Assembly: GCF_000004195.4 (NCBI RefSeq)
Contig: NC_030678.2
Location: 35,321,701 to 35,385,700, forward strand
Length of the DNA: 64,000 bases
Direction: 5' to 3'
DNA from: Xenopus tropicalis
Lineage: Eukaryota; Chordata; Amphibia; Anura; Pipidae
In this document: one piece after another, positions 1 through 10,464 of the stretch
Numbering within the stretch: the first letter of the stretch is position 1
Layout: every line of letters begins with the position of its first letter
Program-made: the position numbers and the translations under genes
The notes under the pieces: generated by a model
Seen by the model: only the letters and a program-made list of their open reading frames with translations
Told to the model about the DNA's origin: nothing
Databases searched by the model: none

Positions 1-2384
1 AAGGGTGTCTCTCCTAGGTTGATATTTGCTCTGCACTGACTCCAAGTTAATAGTTTGCTTTGCCTTGCATGTTAAACCAGTGTAGACATCATGGTCAAAG
101 AGCAATATCACAGACAGTCGCTCATGAACTCCTTCCTTCCTTTAGGGCACCTTATTGTAAGCAACTTTCCAATATACATTCATGTGAATTTGTAAATTTC
201 TAAATGTAATTGCTATTGAAAGCAGTACCAGTTTTGCTCTGGTTGTAAATCATGAAGCAATTCAGGAGAAATCTACTTTCCTACAGGCTGACAATGGGTT
301 GACTTGTAATACATTGTTTCAAGAGTCAGAAACAGAAATACAGAAAACAGAATGAGAAAGACATACAGTACACTATCATTTACAAATAACTTTAAAACAA
401 CTGACTTTTATTATTAATGTATACTGGAAACTTACTTAGAATTGCAGTTTCTTAAATTTTGCAAAATACATTTGGGCTCTGGGCTGACTGGGCTCTAGCC
501 ATGGTGGTCAAAATATTGTGTAGCTGGAATGGTCAAATATAAGCACATATTACTTTAGATAGGAAGTACAATGCTTCTCTGAGAGGCCACACTTCCTATA
601 AATATAATTTGTACCCAATACGATCTTTTGCCAATTGGCATTGGTCATTTTCTTGTGCATTTGCTGCAAGTGTTTGACCAGATCACTATCTCATTACATA
701 TACTGAAACTAGCCCTGGGTGTGCTGCTACAGCCCCTCTGCTAATCACAGCCATCCCATTGGGCATACTGTATATCTATATGTTATAATACATATGACCT
801 AAATATGACAAGTTCAGAAAATAATATACAAGCTCATACTGTACCTTATTTGTTCTTCATTTATGTCCCTATTGTCCAGACCAGCTAAGTGTAATGGGGC
901 TGCGAGAATGTGGAAGTAGGGTGTCACTTTTATCCGAATGAAATGGACAGTGGGGACATTTGTTCCTAAGGGGGTTGAGGGGTGCTGTCTTGATAACACC
1001 CTAAACTCATAGTATCGACTGTGGCCAATGTATGTGTCCTGTTAGATTAGAGTGACACCTTGTGGGCTGGATAGAGGAACAGTGCCATTTTAATTCCTTT
1101 TGTTCTTCATATAAGTTGAGGTGCTTATCTTCATTTGCACTTGCCCCCTATAACTCTGCATGCTATGTCTTTAGAAGAGTAAACTTTAATCTTTTCTCCA
1201 TTTATTTAAAAAAAAGTTAAGCAAAAAATACAACAAAATGTTCCTTAATCCATCTTCACTCGAGCCAGCCCTGCTAACTAAATCCCAGAGGACTCACCAT
1301 AGTAACAAATGTTAAATGGTAGTTTATATTAACTCCTAGTATTAGTAAGGAAACACATTTTACAGTTTTGTGCCCTGAACACCTTGTCCTTCTCATTGAA
1401 GATGTAACAGTCTTTTTTTAGCCTTTAAATAATCTTTAATAGTTATCTATAATAATTATAGAGTTATAGAATACCCTGATTGTGAGGCTTGAGTATTGCT
1501 TTTCTTATTTTATATAGCTTATCTTTATATTTAGGCCTTACCTTCATCTTCCGTTCTGCCTGGATGCTAGGGCAGAAATTACCGTAGACAGCAGTTTAAT
1601 TTTCAAGTTGCAGCATAAACAAACATAAACATAACATCTGATAAAATCAGGAGCACTATGTTAAAATACAGCTATCAATGCCATTCTCTTCAGTAGTGTA
1701 ACATGGGAGCTGCTTAGGCACAAGGGTGGTCGGCATGGCGGGTGCAGGCTTGAACGTTGTAGCTTATAGAAGGTAAATGCTAGTAACGTGGGCAATGAGC
1801 TTGGGTGCCATTGCTTATAATCACATACTAAATCTGCAGCTCTGGCAGCACTAACCAGGGATAGAGGGTTTGCACCTGCAGTAAACTAATGCCACTGGGA
1901 ATAATGTGCCAGACCACATTCACAATTAAGTCTCAGCTCCCACTAGTTTATATGGCTGCTCCAACTAGCAACCATGGGGATCATTTTTTCCCAGTTCTCT
2001 TCAAAGTATCTTGCTTGGCCATTTTTTGCACATTTTACACTGCATTCTGATCTTGCACTAAGGCTGCCGGCTTCTGCATTCCATCTCAGAGCTAAGAGAC
2101 CTGCAACTAGCCCACTGAATAGAGTGCTGCATTAATTAGGGAGGGGGTGGTACATAGGAGCCCCCCTCCCGCCCCCTACTTGTCCCCAAACGTACATGTC
2201 ACTCAGACGTGCAAGGAATGGAGCAGCAGGAGGTACAGACTGCAATAGGGCCCCATCCTACTGGCTAACAGCAAGGCCTGGCCCTGTAGCAAACTGTAAG
2301 AACAGGGCTTAGCTAGGCCTCCTGACCCTGCACTGTTCTGTGCTGAGTGGAAATGTAAACAACCTCTTCTGACTATTATTTAGC
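1..2384. other. Gene-free stretch
   Basis: I see no exon, RNA gene or well-preserved repeat here. Open frames are short and lack splice signals or recognisable protein motifs. The DNA is AT-rich and mostly unique-looking, with a C/G-rich patch near 2140-2180. Presumably intergenic. Confidence 0.6.
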
Positions 2385-2462
2385 CTATGACTAAGTGTCC
2401 TGTTGGCACAAAACACATAAGGATTTTTCCTTTTATGAGATCTTTGAAAAAATAAACCTTTT
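2385..2462 (+). repeat. Possible relic of a Penelope-like 3' end
   Basis: A short hairpin (GTGTCC, loop TGTT, GGCAC) lies between a CTATGACTAA-like left side and an AAAACAC right side, followed about 50 bases on by AATAAA. The layout resembles the 3' region of the Penelope-like insertion at 12211-12260, where a stem is also framed by TTGACAAA and GAAAC. Known: many Penelope-like elements carry a hammerhead ribozyme (CUGANGA, stem II, GAAA). Inference: this is a decayed end of another PLE. It has lost the GAAA box and could be coincidence. Confidence 0.3.
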
Positions 2463-3343
2463 TCTCCTGTAGCAGAGCATGAGCACATTCATCAGATTTG
2501 TAAATTACAATTAATTATCATCTGGCAGTTAGTTTGTCTTGTTAGCCAATTAACTCCTAATACTGGTAGGTAGGGTACACAAAGAGTTAAGTTGCCTGCT
2601 AGTTCAGAAAGTCCCTGTTTGCCATAACATATGCCCTGGAGGGGGATGTGTTCCCATAGGCCCAGTATACAGTACAGTATAAGGTGAGCCGGTCCCTAAG
2701 CTCAGTAAGTGACAGCAGCACAGAGCATGGGGGGCTACTGGGGCATGTTTGGGGCACAGATCTTCCCTGCTAAAGGGCTGTGGGTGCCCTGGGCTGGTAC
2801 AGAAGCCCCAAACATAATGTACAACATTTCTAACCTATTTCTTTAGTTAGGCTTTAGTTCACCTTTAATGTAAGGGGGTAATCACATGGCTCTTCTTCTT
2901 TTGATGCCACCTGTTACTCAGGGTGAATGCTGCTGGAGAAACTGAAGCAGAAGGCCCCAGCAAATAAAAACTCTGCTCTAAGGAAACCAACCCTTGGTGA
3001 AGTTGGGAAGCAGGGTCAGGGTAGCAGATCCTGTAATAGAACAGTCCAGTAGTGGAGAAGGGCAGGGTAGCTAGAAGAGCAGTCTTGAGCTATACTAAGG
3101 AGATCTATTACCCCAGGTGGTACTCACCAAGTGTAGGGACACATATGGTTAAATAATTCTGTGTGTAAACCCTTGGAGCTTGAGGCAGCCTGTGTCACTG
3201 GGAGATAAACCCAAAGAGAACTTGCTATATGTTGTCACTGTACCTGCATTATTGAATATACTAGGAAGTATTTGCGGCTACCTGTTAAATAAATCATTAT
3301 CAGGTTGAAGAATCTCAGCACCAATTATTGTGTTGAACACTAT
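2463..3343. other. Gene-free stretch
   Basis: No coding exon or clear repeat recognised. Presumably intergenic. Confidence 0.5.
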
Positions 3344-3465
3344 GAGGCAAATTTATCAAAGTGTGAAATTAGATATCACCCACTTTCAATTCATTCCTAT
3401 GGGATGTTTAGAAGCCTATTTATTAAATGGTGAACTCTTAATTTCACCCATTGATAAATACGCCT
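3344..3465. repeat. Short MITE remnant, 'ATTTATCAAA' family
   Basis: It starts GAGGCAAATTTATCAAAG and ends in an imperfect inverse, TTGATAAATACGCC. Between the ends is a short AT-rich core with a second internal inverse (GTGAAATT / AATTTCAC). The terminal motif is shared with the better-preserved copy at 4477-4677, so I read this as a degraded non-autonomous DNA element of the same family. Confidence 0.55.
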
Positions 3466-4476
3466 TTTCGAATCCAATAGAAACAAATAGAAATAGGTGA
3501 ATTATTCTGTAGTGAGCCCTAATTAATAACTCTAACATCCCCGTTGCATGGGTCTAAGATCAATCAGGTCTGGTTAGAAGATCTTATACCTTGCCCCCTA
3601 CCTGCCACCACCCACAGGCTCTCACAGCAATCTCCCTCCTTCCCTCAAAGAAATTGTATATACTAATGCCTCCTGTCATCTGATCGGAGCATTTGTGCTT
3701 TCCACTTTTTCCATAGAGGGTCAGCTATCCAATACATCTTCTATATATTTGGGGGGAAGAGGTCTGTGGATATAAAAACCCTGAACCACGTGAAGCACAT
3801 GGACCTCCAGTTGCTGTTGCATTGCAATATGGACTCCCTCAGGGTATACCCACTCTCCAACAGCATATCGACAGGCCAGTTGGCTCCTGATTATTGGAAG
3901 ATCTTCATCCTTTATAGCAGCCCATTAAAGAGGGGGTAAAGCCTTTAGTACTATAAGGACATTCTTGCCTTTAATATTTTATAATGGAGTTACCAGAAGC
4001 TTCTAGGCCAAAAGGGATAATCTGTTTAGGGCTCCCTCCTCAAAACTGTTGGGAAGATGATATGTTTCACACACAAAATTGGCCACCGATGTGGAACCCA
4101 ACTGGGGCCTCTCTGCTCCTTGATTCTATACCAGAAAGTTTTCTGCTTCTGTTTTATTCATTTGCTGGCATTTAGAATAGTTGGTGTTTTCATTTAAAAA
4201 GCTGATACTTATTGTTAGCGAGCAGCTGAACCCCAGCCAATAAATTACCATTTGTTCTACTGAATTCCCAAGCTGCCCTGCTTGTGCATATCAACTTCTA
4301 ATACTTGTACCTTTATTACAAAGTTTAATTGGCTAAAGAGTATAATGCGGCACAGTGTTATGTGTACTGTCTGCCAATGACTAGAAACACCTTTTACTAT
4401 ATAATACATGAAGGAAGTGAAGAATAAAGGGAAAGTGATAAAAACAGCCTACACAAAATCCCCCATATTTATCAGA

Positions 4477-4677
4477 GAGGCATATTTATCAAAGAGTGTA
4501 AAGGTTGCCATAGTTCGCCAAAGTGGAATTTTTAAAGACTTGCTTATCAAGGGTGAAATTAAAAGTTAACCCTTTGATAAATATGCCTCTGAACAGCCCA
4601 CAGAAATCAATAGCAAGTGGTGGAATTTCACTCTGGAAAACTTTTCTGGTAAATTTACTCTTTGATAAATATGCCTC
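4477..4677. mobile_element. MITE with perfect 21-bp terminal inverted repeats
   Basis: Positions 4477-4497 (GAGGCATATTTATCAAAG...) are the exact inverse of 4657-4677. The 201-bp element has no coding capacity. An internal copy of the terminal motif (TTTGATAAATATGCCTC) lies near 4575-4592, and a partial copy (CATATTTATCA) sits just outside the left end, which suggests earlier copies or slippage. No clear target-site duplication was found. The superfamily is not assigned. Confidence 0.75.
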
Positions 4678-4737
4678 AATGTGTAGGAAATGGGAAAAAA
4701 AATAGCCACAGCAAATGTTGCCTCCTCCTTACCTTGC

Positions 4738-5048
4738 CTCTGGTATGGGATCTGTTATCTGGAAACCCATTATCCAGAAATCTCCAAATTATGGGAATGC
4801 CATCTCCCATAGACTCCATTTTAACCAAATATTATACCATTTTAGAGCATATTCCCTTTTATCTCTGTAATATCAAAACTTGTACTTTATCCCAACTAAG
4901 ATATAATTAATCCTTATTTGAGGCAAAATAATCCTATTGGGTTTATGAAATGTTTAAATGATTTTTAAGTAATTTGGAGATCCAAATTACAGAAAGATCC
5001 CTTTTCCAGAAAACCCCAGGTCCCTATAATTCTGGATATATCCGTAAC
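4738..5048 (+). mobile_element. MITE family A (GGATC...TTATCCAGAAA ends), full-size copy
   Basis: This copy runs from TATGGGATCTGTTATCTGG to CCCCAGGTCCC...TTCTGGATAT, and the two ends are imperfect inverses. Six copies or pieces occur in the window (4738, 21231, 23608, 46556, 59966 and 60108). All share ACCCATTATCCAGAAA near one end, a central TATAATTAATCCTTATT-type block and GGAGATCCAAATTAC near the other. The number and spread of copies show a very abundant family. No coding sequence. Confidence 0.65.
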
Positions 5049-6463
5049 TGATTATGTAATGTGGCCGGGCCTCTCCTTATGACAAGGCTATAAACCTACA
5101 GTATAAGACATTTTTGAATCAGCCAATCAGTCATAGTTCCTGGGTCCTAGGCCATCAATGAAGTGTTTCCCATAAACATTACTGTAAATGGACCTCAAAC
5201 TGGGCTTCTAGGAGTATAGAGGAGAAGAAACAGGCACACCAAATCAGCCCCTAGCTGGCCTTTAGCCTGGGTCCCCCAGCCCCCTGCGCTCACCTAGGGG
5301 CCAGCCCACAGTTTGGGAACCCCTGTTGTGAAGCATTAGTTATGTTGCATTACTGCTATGCAAGTTCACTTTAAGTATCCCGCATGTTTTCTGCTTCTGG
5401 AAAATCCATTTAGGGCTTGACAGGCGACCACGAGACTAGAACATTAGCTCAGAAACAAATAGCTGGCTCCAGTGAAGAGAAATGGCACTTTGTGATGTCT
5501 TGTGCATATGTTTCTGCCCTTGGCTTTGCTTCTGTCTTTCCCTAAACATTTGTCTTTGTTTATTTGTTGCTGAGTGATCCAGAATTCACTTTGCCTTTCA
5601 CACTGGATTGGTTTGGGGGATTGTGTGGGTTCAACAAATTTGCCATCTATTGAATTTTTCATTTTTATTTCCTGCGGTTGAGCTGGCCAGCTTTCCAAAC
5701 CAACAAAAGGAAGGGTGTGGCTGAAAAATATGCAGCTCCTCCCCTTGGTTTCTGCCAGCTGCTGCATGTGACCCAATGCACAATGTAGGTGGTATTGATG
5801 AGCAGAGCAGATGGCGTGAGGCGGCAGAGAGGGATGGGTGCAAGCGGTTACATGGGGAGCCGAGGATCTGGTCTCAAGATGTGCTCAGACATGATGAAGA
5901 ATAGCTCATATGAGCCTCTGCCTGTGTAAACAAAATGACTGAGCTCAGCACTGATGCACATACTTTGTATTGCCTTTGCCATCTTTTGGGATGAAAAGGC
6001 CACTGCCCAATTTATAAACCTGTTTAAATAGCCAATTATTAACATCAGTAAACAACAAAACATAACCTAACTTGTGGCCCACCTGTTCCTATGTGAGCTG
6101 CTAAATGGCTACAACACAGGGGGATCAATCCTGTCCCACCAATGACTGTCACATAATTCTCTCTTCTTACTTTCCAGGAACCCTTCTCCATTGCTGATAG
6201 CATGTCCGTACCCAGTTGTATATTTCAACACAGACATCATTTTCTGCTTTAGGTCAGGCTGCCAGAGAAGGAAGAAGTCTAGAGGAAAGAGATAGAACTT
6301 GTTTATGCTAGGTTTTGCCCATAGACTCCAATAGCTGTAGAAAAAATGTTGTGCAGTAAAAAAATGATGAGCAGTTAAAAAAATTGCTACCCATTGACTT
6401 GGATTTTGCTAATTTTCGCCGTTCAATAAATTTTTTGGTGAAGCGTAACGGGACAGATTCACC
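5049..6463. other. Gene-free stretch with the left part of a split hAT-like MITE
   Basis: No exon recognised. The open frames on the minus strand near 5444-6063 overlap one another, have no family motif and look like chance. From roughly 6380 the sequence (TTTTCGCCGTTCAATAAA, then AAGCGTAACGGGACAG) belongs to the TAGTGATGGGCGAA MITE family and is interrupted at 6464 by another element. Confidence 0.5.
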
Positions 6464-6691
6464 CAGGGTCGAGTGGGCCACTGGGACACCGGGAAAATAC
6501 CCCCATTGCTGCTTCCTCTGGCCTCTGATGTCCTCCCCTGAGGCGTTTCACATATGCGTTCAGGGGAGGATGTCAGGTTGGGGCCCCTGCAGGGGGGGGT
6601 TTAGGGGTGTGCGGCGGGGGACGCAGCCTGGAGTAGGCACCTTGGGTAGGTGCGGGGCCCCCGGGGCCATGCACCCCCCAGTCCGACCCTG
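6464..6691. mobile_element. hAT-type MITE with 8-bp target duplication, nested
   Basis: Ends are CAGGGTCGAGTGGGCC and CAGTCCGACCCTG, imperfect inverses. It is flanked by a perfect 8-bp duplication, GATTCACC, at 6456-6463 and 6692-6699. The 8-bp length is the signature of hAT transposition. It sits inside the 3' end of an older TAGTGATG-type MITE, whose last bases (CATCACTA) resume after it and end at 6707. Related fragments lie near 13100-13189 and 17221. No transposase coding. The long plus-strand open frame crossing it is a by-product of its GC content. Confidence 0.8.
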
Positions 6692-6738
6692 GATTCACCC
6701 ATCACTAGTGTCTAGCAGCTGGGCCTTTGGGTACAGAC

Positions 6739-7203
6739 TAGTGATGGGCGAAATTTTTGGCCAGGCATGGATTCGCGGCAAATTTCCGTGTTTTGCCATT
6801 GGCTGATTGGTTCGCAAAACAGATGAAAAAATTTGCCGCGGAAAAATTGGGCGCGCGTCCAAAAATTGTCGCTGGTGTCAAAAAAGAATAGTTGCGGGCG
6901 TCAAAAGAATAGCCGCGCGACAAAATAATAGCCGCGGGCGAGGAAATAATAGCTGCATGACAAAATAATAGCCGAAGGCGCCAAAACAATAGCCGCGGGC
7001 GACGAAACAATAGCCGCGCGACAAAATAATAGCCGCGGGCGACGAAACAATAGCCGCGCGACAAAATAATAGCCGCAAGCGACAATTTTTTTTTGTCGCA
7101 CGAAATTTTCGGCGTTTCACGAATTTTTCGCCGTTTCACAGATCTTTTGAAAGATTCGCGAATTTTGCGGCGAAGTGAAACGGAACAGATTCGCCCATCA
7201 CTA
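6739..7203. mobile_element. hAT-like MITE (TAGTGATGGGCGAA ends) with 8-bp target duplication
   Basis: Terminal inverses are TAGTGATGGGCGAA and TTCGCCCATCACTA, flanked by perfect GTACAGAC duplications at 6731-6738 and 7204-7211. The body is rich in CpG and carries a short tandem array at about 6880-7085. No protein; the overlapping minus-strand open frames are translations of the tandem array. The same TAGTGATG terminus is found in the element at 62756-63219. Confidence 0.8.
6880..7085. repeat. CpG-rich tandem array inside the MITE
   Basis: Repeated about 20-base modules of the form AATAGCCGCGGGCGACNAAA or AATAGCCGCGCGACAAAAT, roughly 10 copies, some paired into 40-base higher-order units. 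Unlike the AT-rich flanks it is dense in CpG, so it is a plausible local methylation target. Confidence 0.75.
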
Positions 7204-7211
7204 GTACAGAC

Positions 7212-7840
7212 CATAGAGAAAATCTATCATTATTCCTCTACCTTTCGTTTGGGTGGGTTAGGGCATAAAATATTTCGCTGTGTGAATGTAATGGTTTCTG
7301 CATCCCATCATCTTACTTAACCAAAAGTTCCCTAAAGGGAGCAGTCAGTCTCACACTTGCTATACAATTTACATTGTGGCCCCCAGTGGGTTACGTTTTT
7401 TTCATCTCTTGTTAATATTCTTTGCTTTAAACAGCATTTGAAAACCCCTCTTAGGAGATTAAACATAGTAAAAAGAATGAATTCTTTTTTTTAATAGTCA
7501 CAAAGTCCAATACATTTCCCAGTGCTCAAAAGAATATCTCAAACAGAATAAAGGATATCCTATTGAATTAAATTACGCTGCATGGTGCAGGTAGCTCACT
7601 ATAGACAGTAGGGCAGGTTTCCATTGAAGACCTGATGCATTTTGTCCTAATTTTAATTGGTGGTTTGATAGGGCAGCTACGTTTAGAAACTGAAGATTGT
7701 TCCCAGTAAGATTTAAGATAAGTAGTTTCTCTGGGACATGTCTGTATATTACGATTGCCTTCAGAAATGAAAATGTATGGGATGTATGTTAAGGAACTTG
7801 AGTTTGCTTGAGAACATTTGTTATTTGGACCAGTAATGTC
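7212..7840. other. Gene-free stretch
   Basis: Nothing recognised apart from the left copy of the 17-bp target duplication that begins at 7841. Confidence 0.5.
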
Positions 7841-7857
7841 CAAGCAATGCTCCTGGC
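7841..7857. repeat. Left target-site duplication of the PLE insertion
   Basis: CAAGCAATGCTCCTGGC here is repeated exactly at 12421-12437, immediately outside the two ends of the Penelope-like insertion. The same orientation and exact match mark it as a 17-bp target-site duplication. Confidence 0.85.
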
Positions 7858-7935
7858 AAACAAATAGCAGTGGCACTCAAGAGCTTCAAATGGGACTAGC
7901 CCTTAAAATTATTTATTGCGGAAAAAACATGCAAC

Positions 7936-7965
7936 GTTTCGAGGCAGAAGTGCCCCTTTGTCAAG
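7936..7965 (-). ncRNA. Degenerate hammerhead-like motif, left arm
   Basis: Mirror copy of the motif at 12211-12240: TTGACAAA, a GGGGCA-CTTC-TGCCTC hairpin, then GAAAC, read on the minus strand. It is the same relic with the same two departures from the hammerhead core, as expected from the near-identity of the arms. Confidence 0.4.
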
Positions 7966-8502
7966 CATAAGTAAAAGTGAGAAAAAACAGTAATATATAC
8001 CCATTCAATTAACATTGATTGACATCAATTAAGTGTGTTACTAGTGATAATTAAGTAAAGTTTTCACAAACTCCTTAATACCTATTACAGAATAAAGATA
8101 AGTCTGCAAAATGCAGGAACATATTAAGGATGTGCAATTAAATATACAAATTATAGAAACAAATATAATAATATATACACAGAATTAATACGGAAATTAA
8201 TACAAACTATTCAGTTATATGAAAAAAAGTCCCAGTGCTTGCTCCAAGAGCCTCAATACATATCACGATACAGAACATTTCAGTGCTGCAAAAAAGAAAC
8301 ATTTTAGTGCCAGAAAGGTTATACATAGAACACTATGTTGCTAAATTAAAAAGTTACAAAAGTTAAAAACTATTCATAAGTTACAAGGTAGCAGGGAAAA
8401 GGATGAATCTTACCCTATTCCTAGGTGAAAGAATCTAATCCTGCAGAATGCCCAGGACATTAATATCTGAAAATATAAAAACAGTATGCATTAACTACTG
8501 CC

Positions 8503-10464
8503 CTATAAAAAACAGGACATATTAAATTCATCATTTAACCCTTTAGGGTGGCGAGATTGCAAAAACCAAATCCAATAACATTCTCTTTGTGATAATACTT
8601 TCTTTTTCTCTTGTCCCTGAGCAGGTGCAACTTTTTCCAAAATTTGCCATCGTACTTGAGAAACCTGATGACCTTGAGTAAAGAAATGCTTTGCCAGCAA
8701 TGTCTCTCTTTTTTTCTCACTCTCGTTCCCTTTCTTTTGTTTCTGAGGTGACTGTGGCTGGTAGTTGCGTATAATAGATTTATGCTCGTTCAACCTAACT
8801 TTAATGGGTCTAGTAGTCTGTCCGACATATGCTAACCCACATGGACATTTTATGCAATAAATGGCATCCTTAGTATCACAAGTAAAGAAGCCACCCACTT
8901 CATGTCGAGTACCTTGTAAAGGATGTGTAACATAGGTACCAGGGATAATGCCATTACAGTGACTACAATTTCTGCATGGATATGTACCTTTCACTCTATC
9001 GGCAGTCACTTTCTGTTTTAAATTTGTTCCCTGTTTTATACATTCACCAATATTTTTACCCCTCCTATAGGAGAACATAGGTGGCAACTTAAATAAATGA
9101 CCATACTTGGGATCAGCAGCTAATATGCCCCAATGCTTTAAAATAATATTTCTTCTCTTTTTAGCATGTATATCATATGTTGTAATAAAGGGAATCCGTT
9201 TACCCTTATCAAGCGTTTTCTTTTTCTTTCTCAAAGTATCTTTCCTAGAAATAGATTTTACCTCATTTCTTGTTTCCATTAATTCAGTTAAACAATATCC
9301 CTTTTCCACAAATTTTTGGACTGTCTTTAGAGATTCGTCATCATACAATTCCGGGGTAGATGCAATACGTTTGACACGCAATAGTTGACTCCTAGGGAGC
9401 CCCTTAAACACACCCTGAGGGTGAAAACTAGATGGACGTAATAAATTATTTTTATCAGTGGGCTTACTATATATTGATGTAACAAAATTAGAGTCATTAA
9501 CTGTTATCATCACATCCAGAAAATGTATCTGGGTCTGATCATATTCCAAAGTGAACTTGATAGTAGAATGGCAATTATTTAAATAGAATAAAAAATCATT
9601 CAACAAATCCTGAGTGCCAGTCCAAAGAAAAAAAGTATCATCCACATAGCGCATATAGCCTTGAATGAATGGATGGTACTTGGTGTCTGAAAAAATATAT
9701 GATCTTTCAAAATGGTCCATGAAGATATTAGCATATGCAGGTGCCATGTTAGCACCCATGGCGCAACCCTGCAATTGCATATAGTAATCATCATTAAATT
9801 TGAAATAATTCCGTGTTAAAACCATCTCTAACAGATCACAAATGAAGTTTATCTTGTAACTATGCAATTTTGTCTCAGTTAAATATTGACGTACACATTC
9901 AATACCTTCCTTATGTGGGATTGAAGTAAAGAGGTCCTTCACATCCAAAGAACAGAGGAGGAAGGTACCTCTTGGCAAAACAACATCATTTAATCGAGTT
10001 AAAAATTCAGTAGTGTCTGTCAGAGACGGCTTCAATGATGGCAATATCTCCTGCAAATGCATATCCACATATATAGCAGGTGATTGCCACAATGAGCTTA
10101 CATTAGATACAATAGGTCTCCCCGGTGGACAGTCAAGGCTTTTATGTATTTTTGGTAGAAAATAAATTTTAGGAACCTTAGGGTGCTGTGTAAGAATCAA
10201 CTGATATATTTCATCCGTAATGACACCCTCCATTACTGCAGCATTCAAAAAAATATTTAACTCATTCTTAAATTTAAACGTATGATCACCATCTAATTTC
10301 TTATAATGTACCGAGTTTTCTAATTGCCGTGCAGCCTCTTTTTCATAGTCATGCTTATGACACGGAATTATTTCAAATTTAATGATGATTACTATATGCA
10401 ATTGCAGGGTTGCGCCATGGGTGCTAACATGGCACCTGCATATGCTAATATCTTCATGGACCAT
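8503..10464 (-). CDS. PLE reverse transcriptase / GIY-YIG endonuclease, left copy (5'-truncated)
   Basis: This 653-codon open frame ends at 8503. About the first 35 codons (10464 to about 10360) are the antisense of the opposite arm and not genuine protein; PLE-derived sequence starts near the CHKHDYEKEAA segment. In order it shows a palm with SLDVKDLFTSIPH (motif A, catalytic Asp), GCAMGANMAPAYANIFMDH (motif B), YVDD in MRYVDDTFFLW (motif C), a thumb/linker, cysteine clusters CRNCSHC and CIKCPCG, and a GIY-YIG-type nuclease (GLAYVGQTTR, RLNEHK, a late RECYW Glu). Known: this is the PLE layout, in which the nuclease nicks the target and the RT copies the RNA in place. The frame is open throughout, but the N-terminal part of a usual PLE ORF is missing, so activity is doubtful. 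Confidence 0.9.
   Translation of the reverse strand: MVHEDISICRCHVSTHGATLQLHIVIIIKFEIIPCHKHDYEKEAARQLENSVHYKKLDGDHTFKFKNELNIFLNAAVMEGVITDEIYQLILTQHPKVPKIYFLPKIHKSLDCPPGRPIVSNVSSLWQSPAIYVDMHLQEILPSLKPSLTDTTEFLTRLNDVVLPRGTFLLCSLDVKDLFTSIPHKEGIECVRQYLTETKLHSYKINFICDLLEMVLTRNYFKFNDDYYMQLQGCAMGANMAPAYANIFMDHFERSYIFSDTKYHPFIQGYMRYVDDTFFLWTGTQDLLNDFLFYLNNCHSTIKFTLEYDQTQIHFLDVMITVNDSNFVTSIYSKPTDKNNLLRPSSFHPQGVFKGLPRSQLLRVKRIASTPELYDDESLKTVQKFVEKGYCLTELMETRNEVKSISRKDTLRKKKKTLDKGKRIPFITTYDIHAKKRRNIILKHWGILAADPKYGHLFKLPPMFSYRRGKNIGECIKQGTNLKQKVTADRVKGTYPCRNCSHCNGIIPGTYVTHPLQGTRHEVGGFFTCDTKDAIYCIKCPCGLAYVGQTTRPIKVRLNEHKSIIRNYQPQSPQKQKKGNESEKKRETLLAKHFFTQGHQVSQVRWQILEKVAPAQGQEKKKVLSQRECYWIWFLQSRHPKGLNDEFNMSCFL

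Noticed and set aside
6384..7214. Open frames of 140 and 158 codons on opposite strands
   Set aside because: They are translations of GC-rich MITEs and of a tandem array with target duplications on both sides, so not genes.
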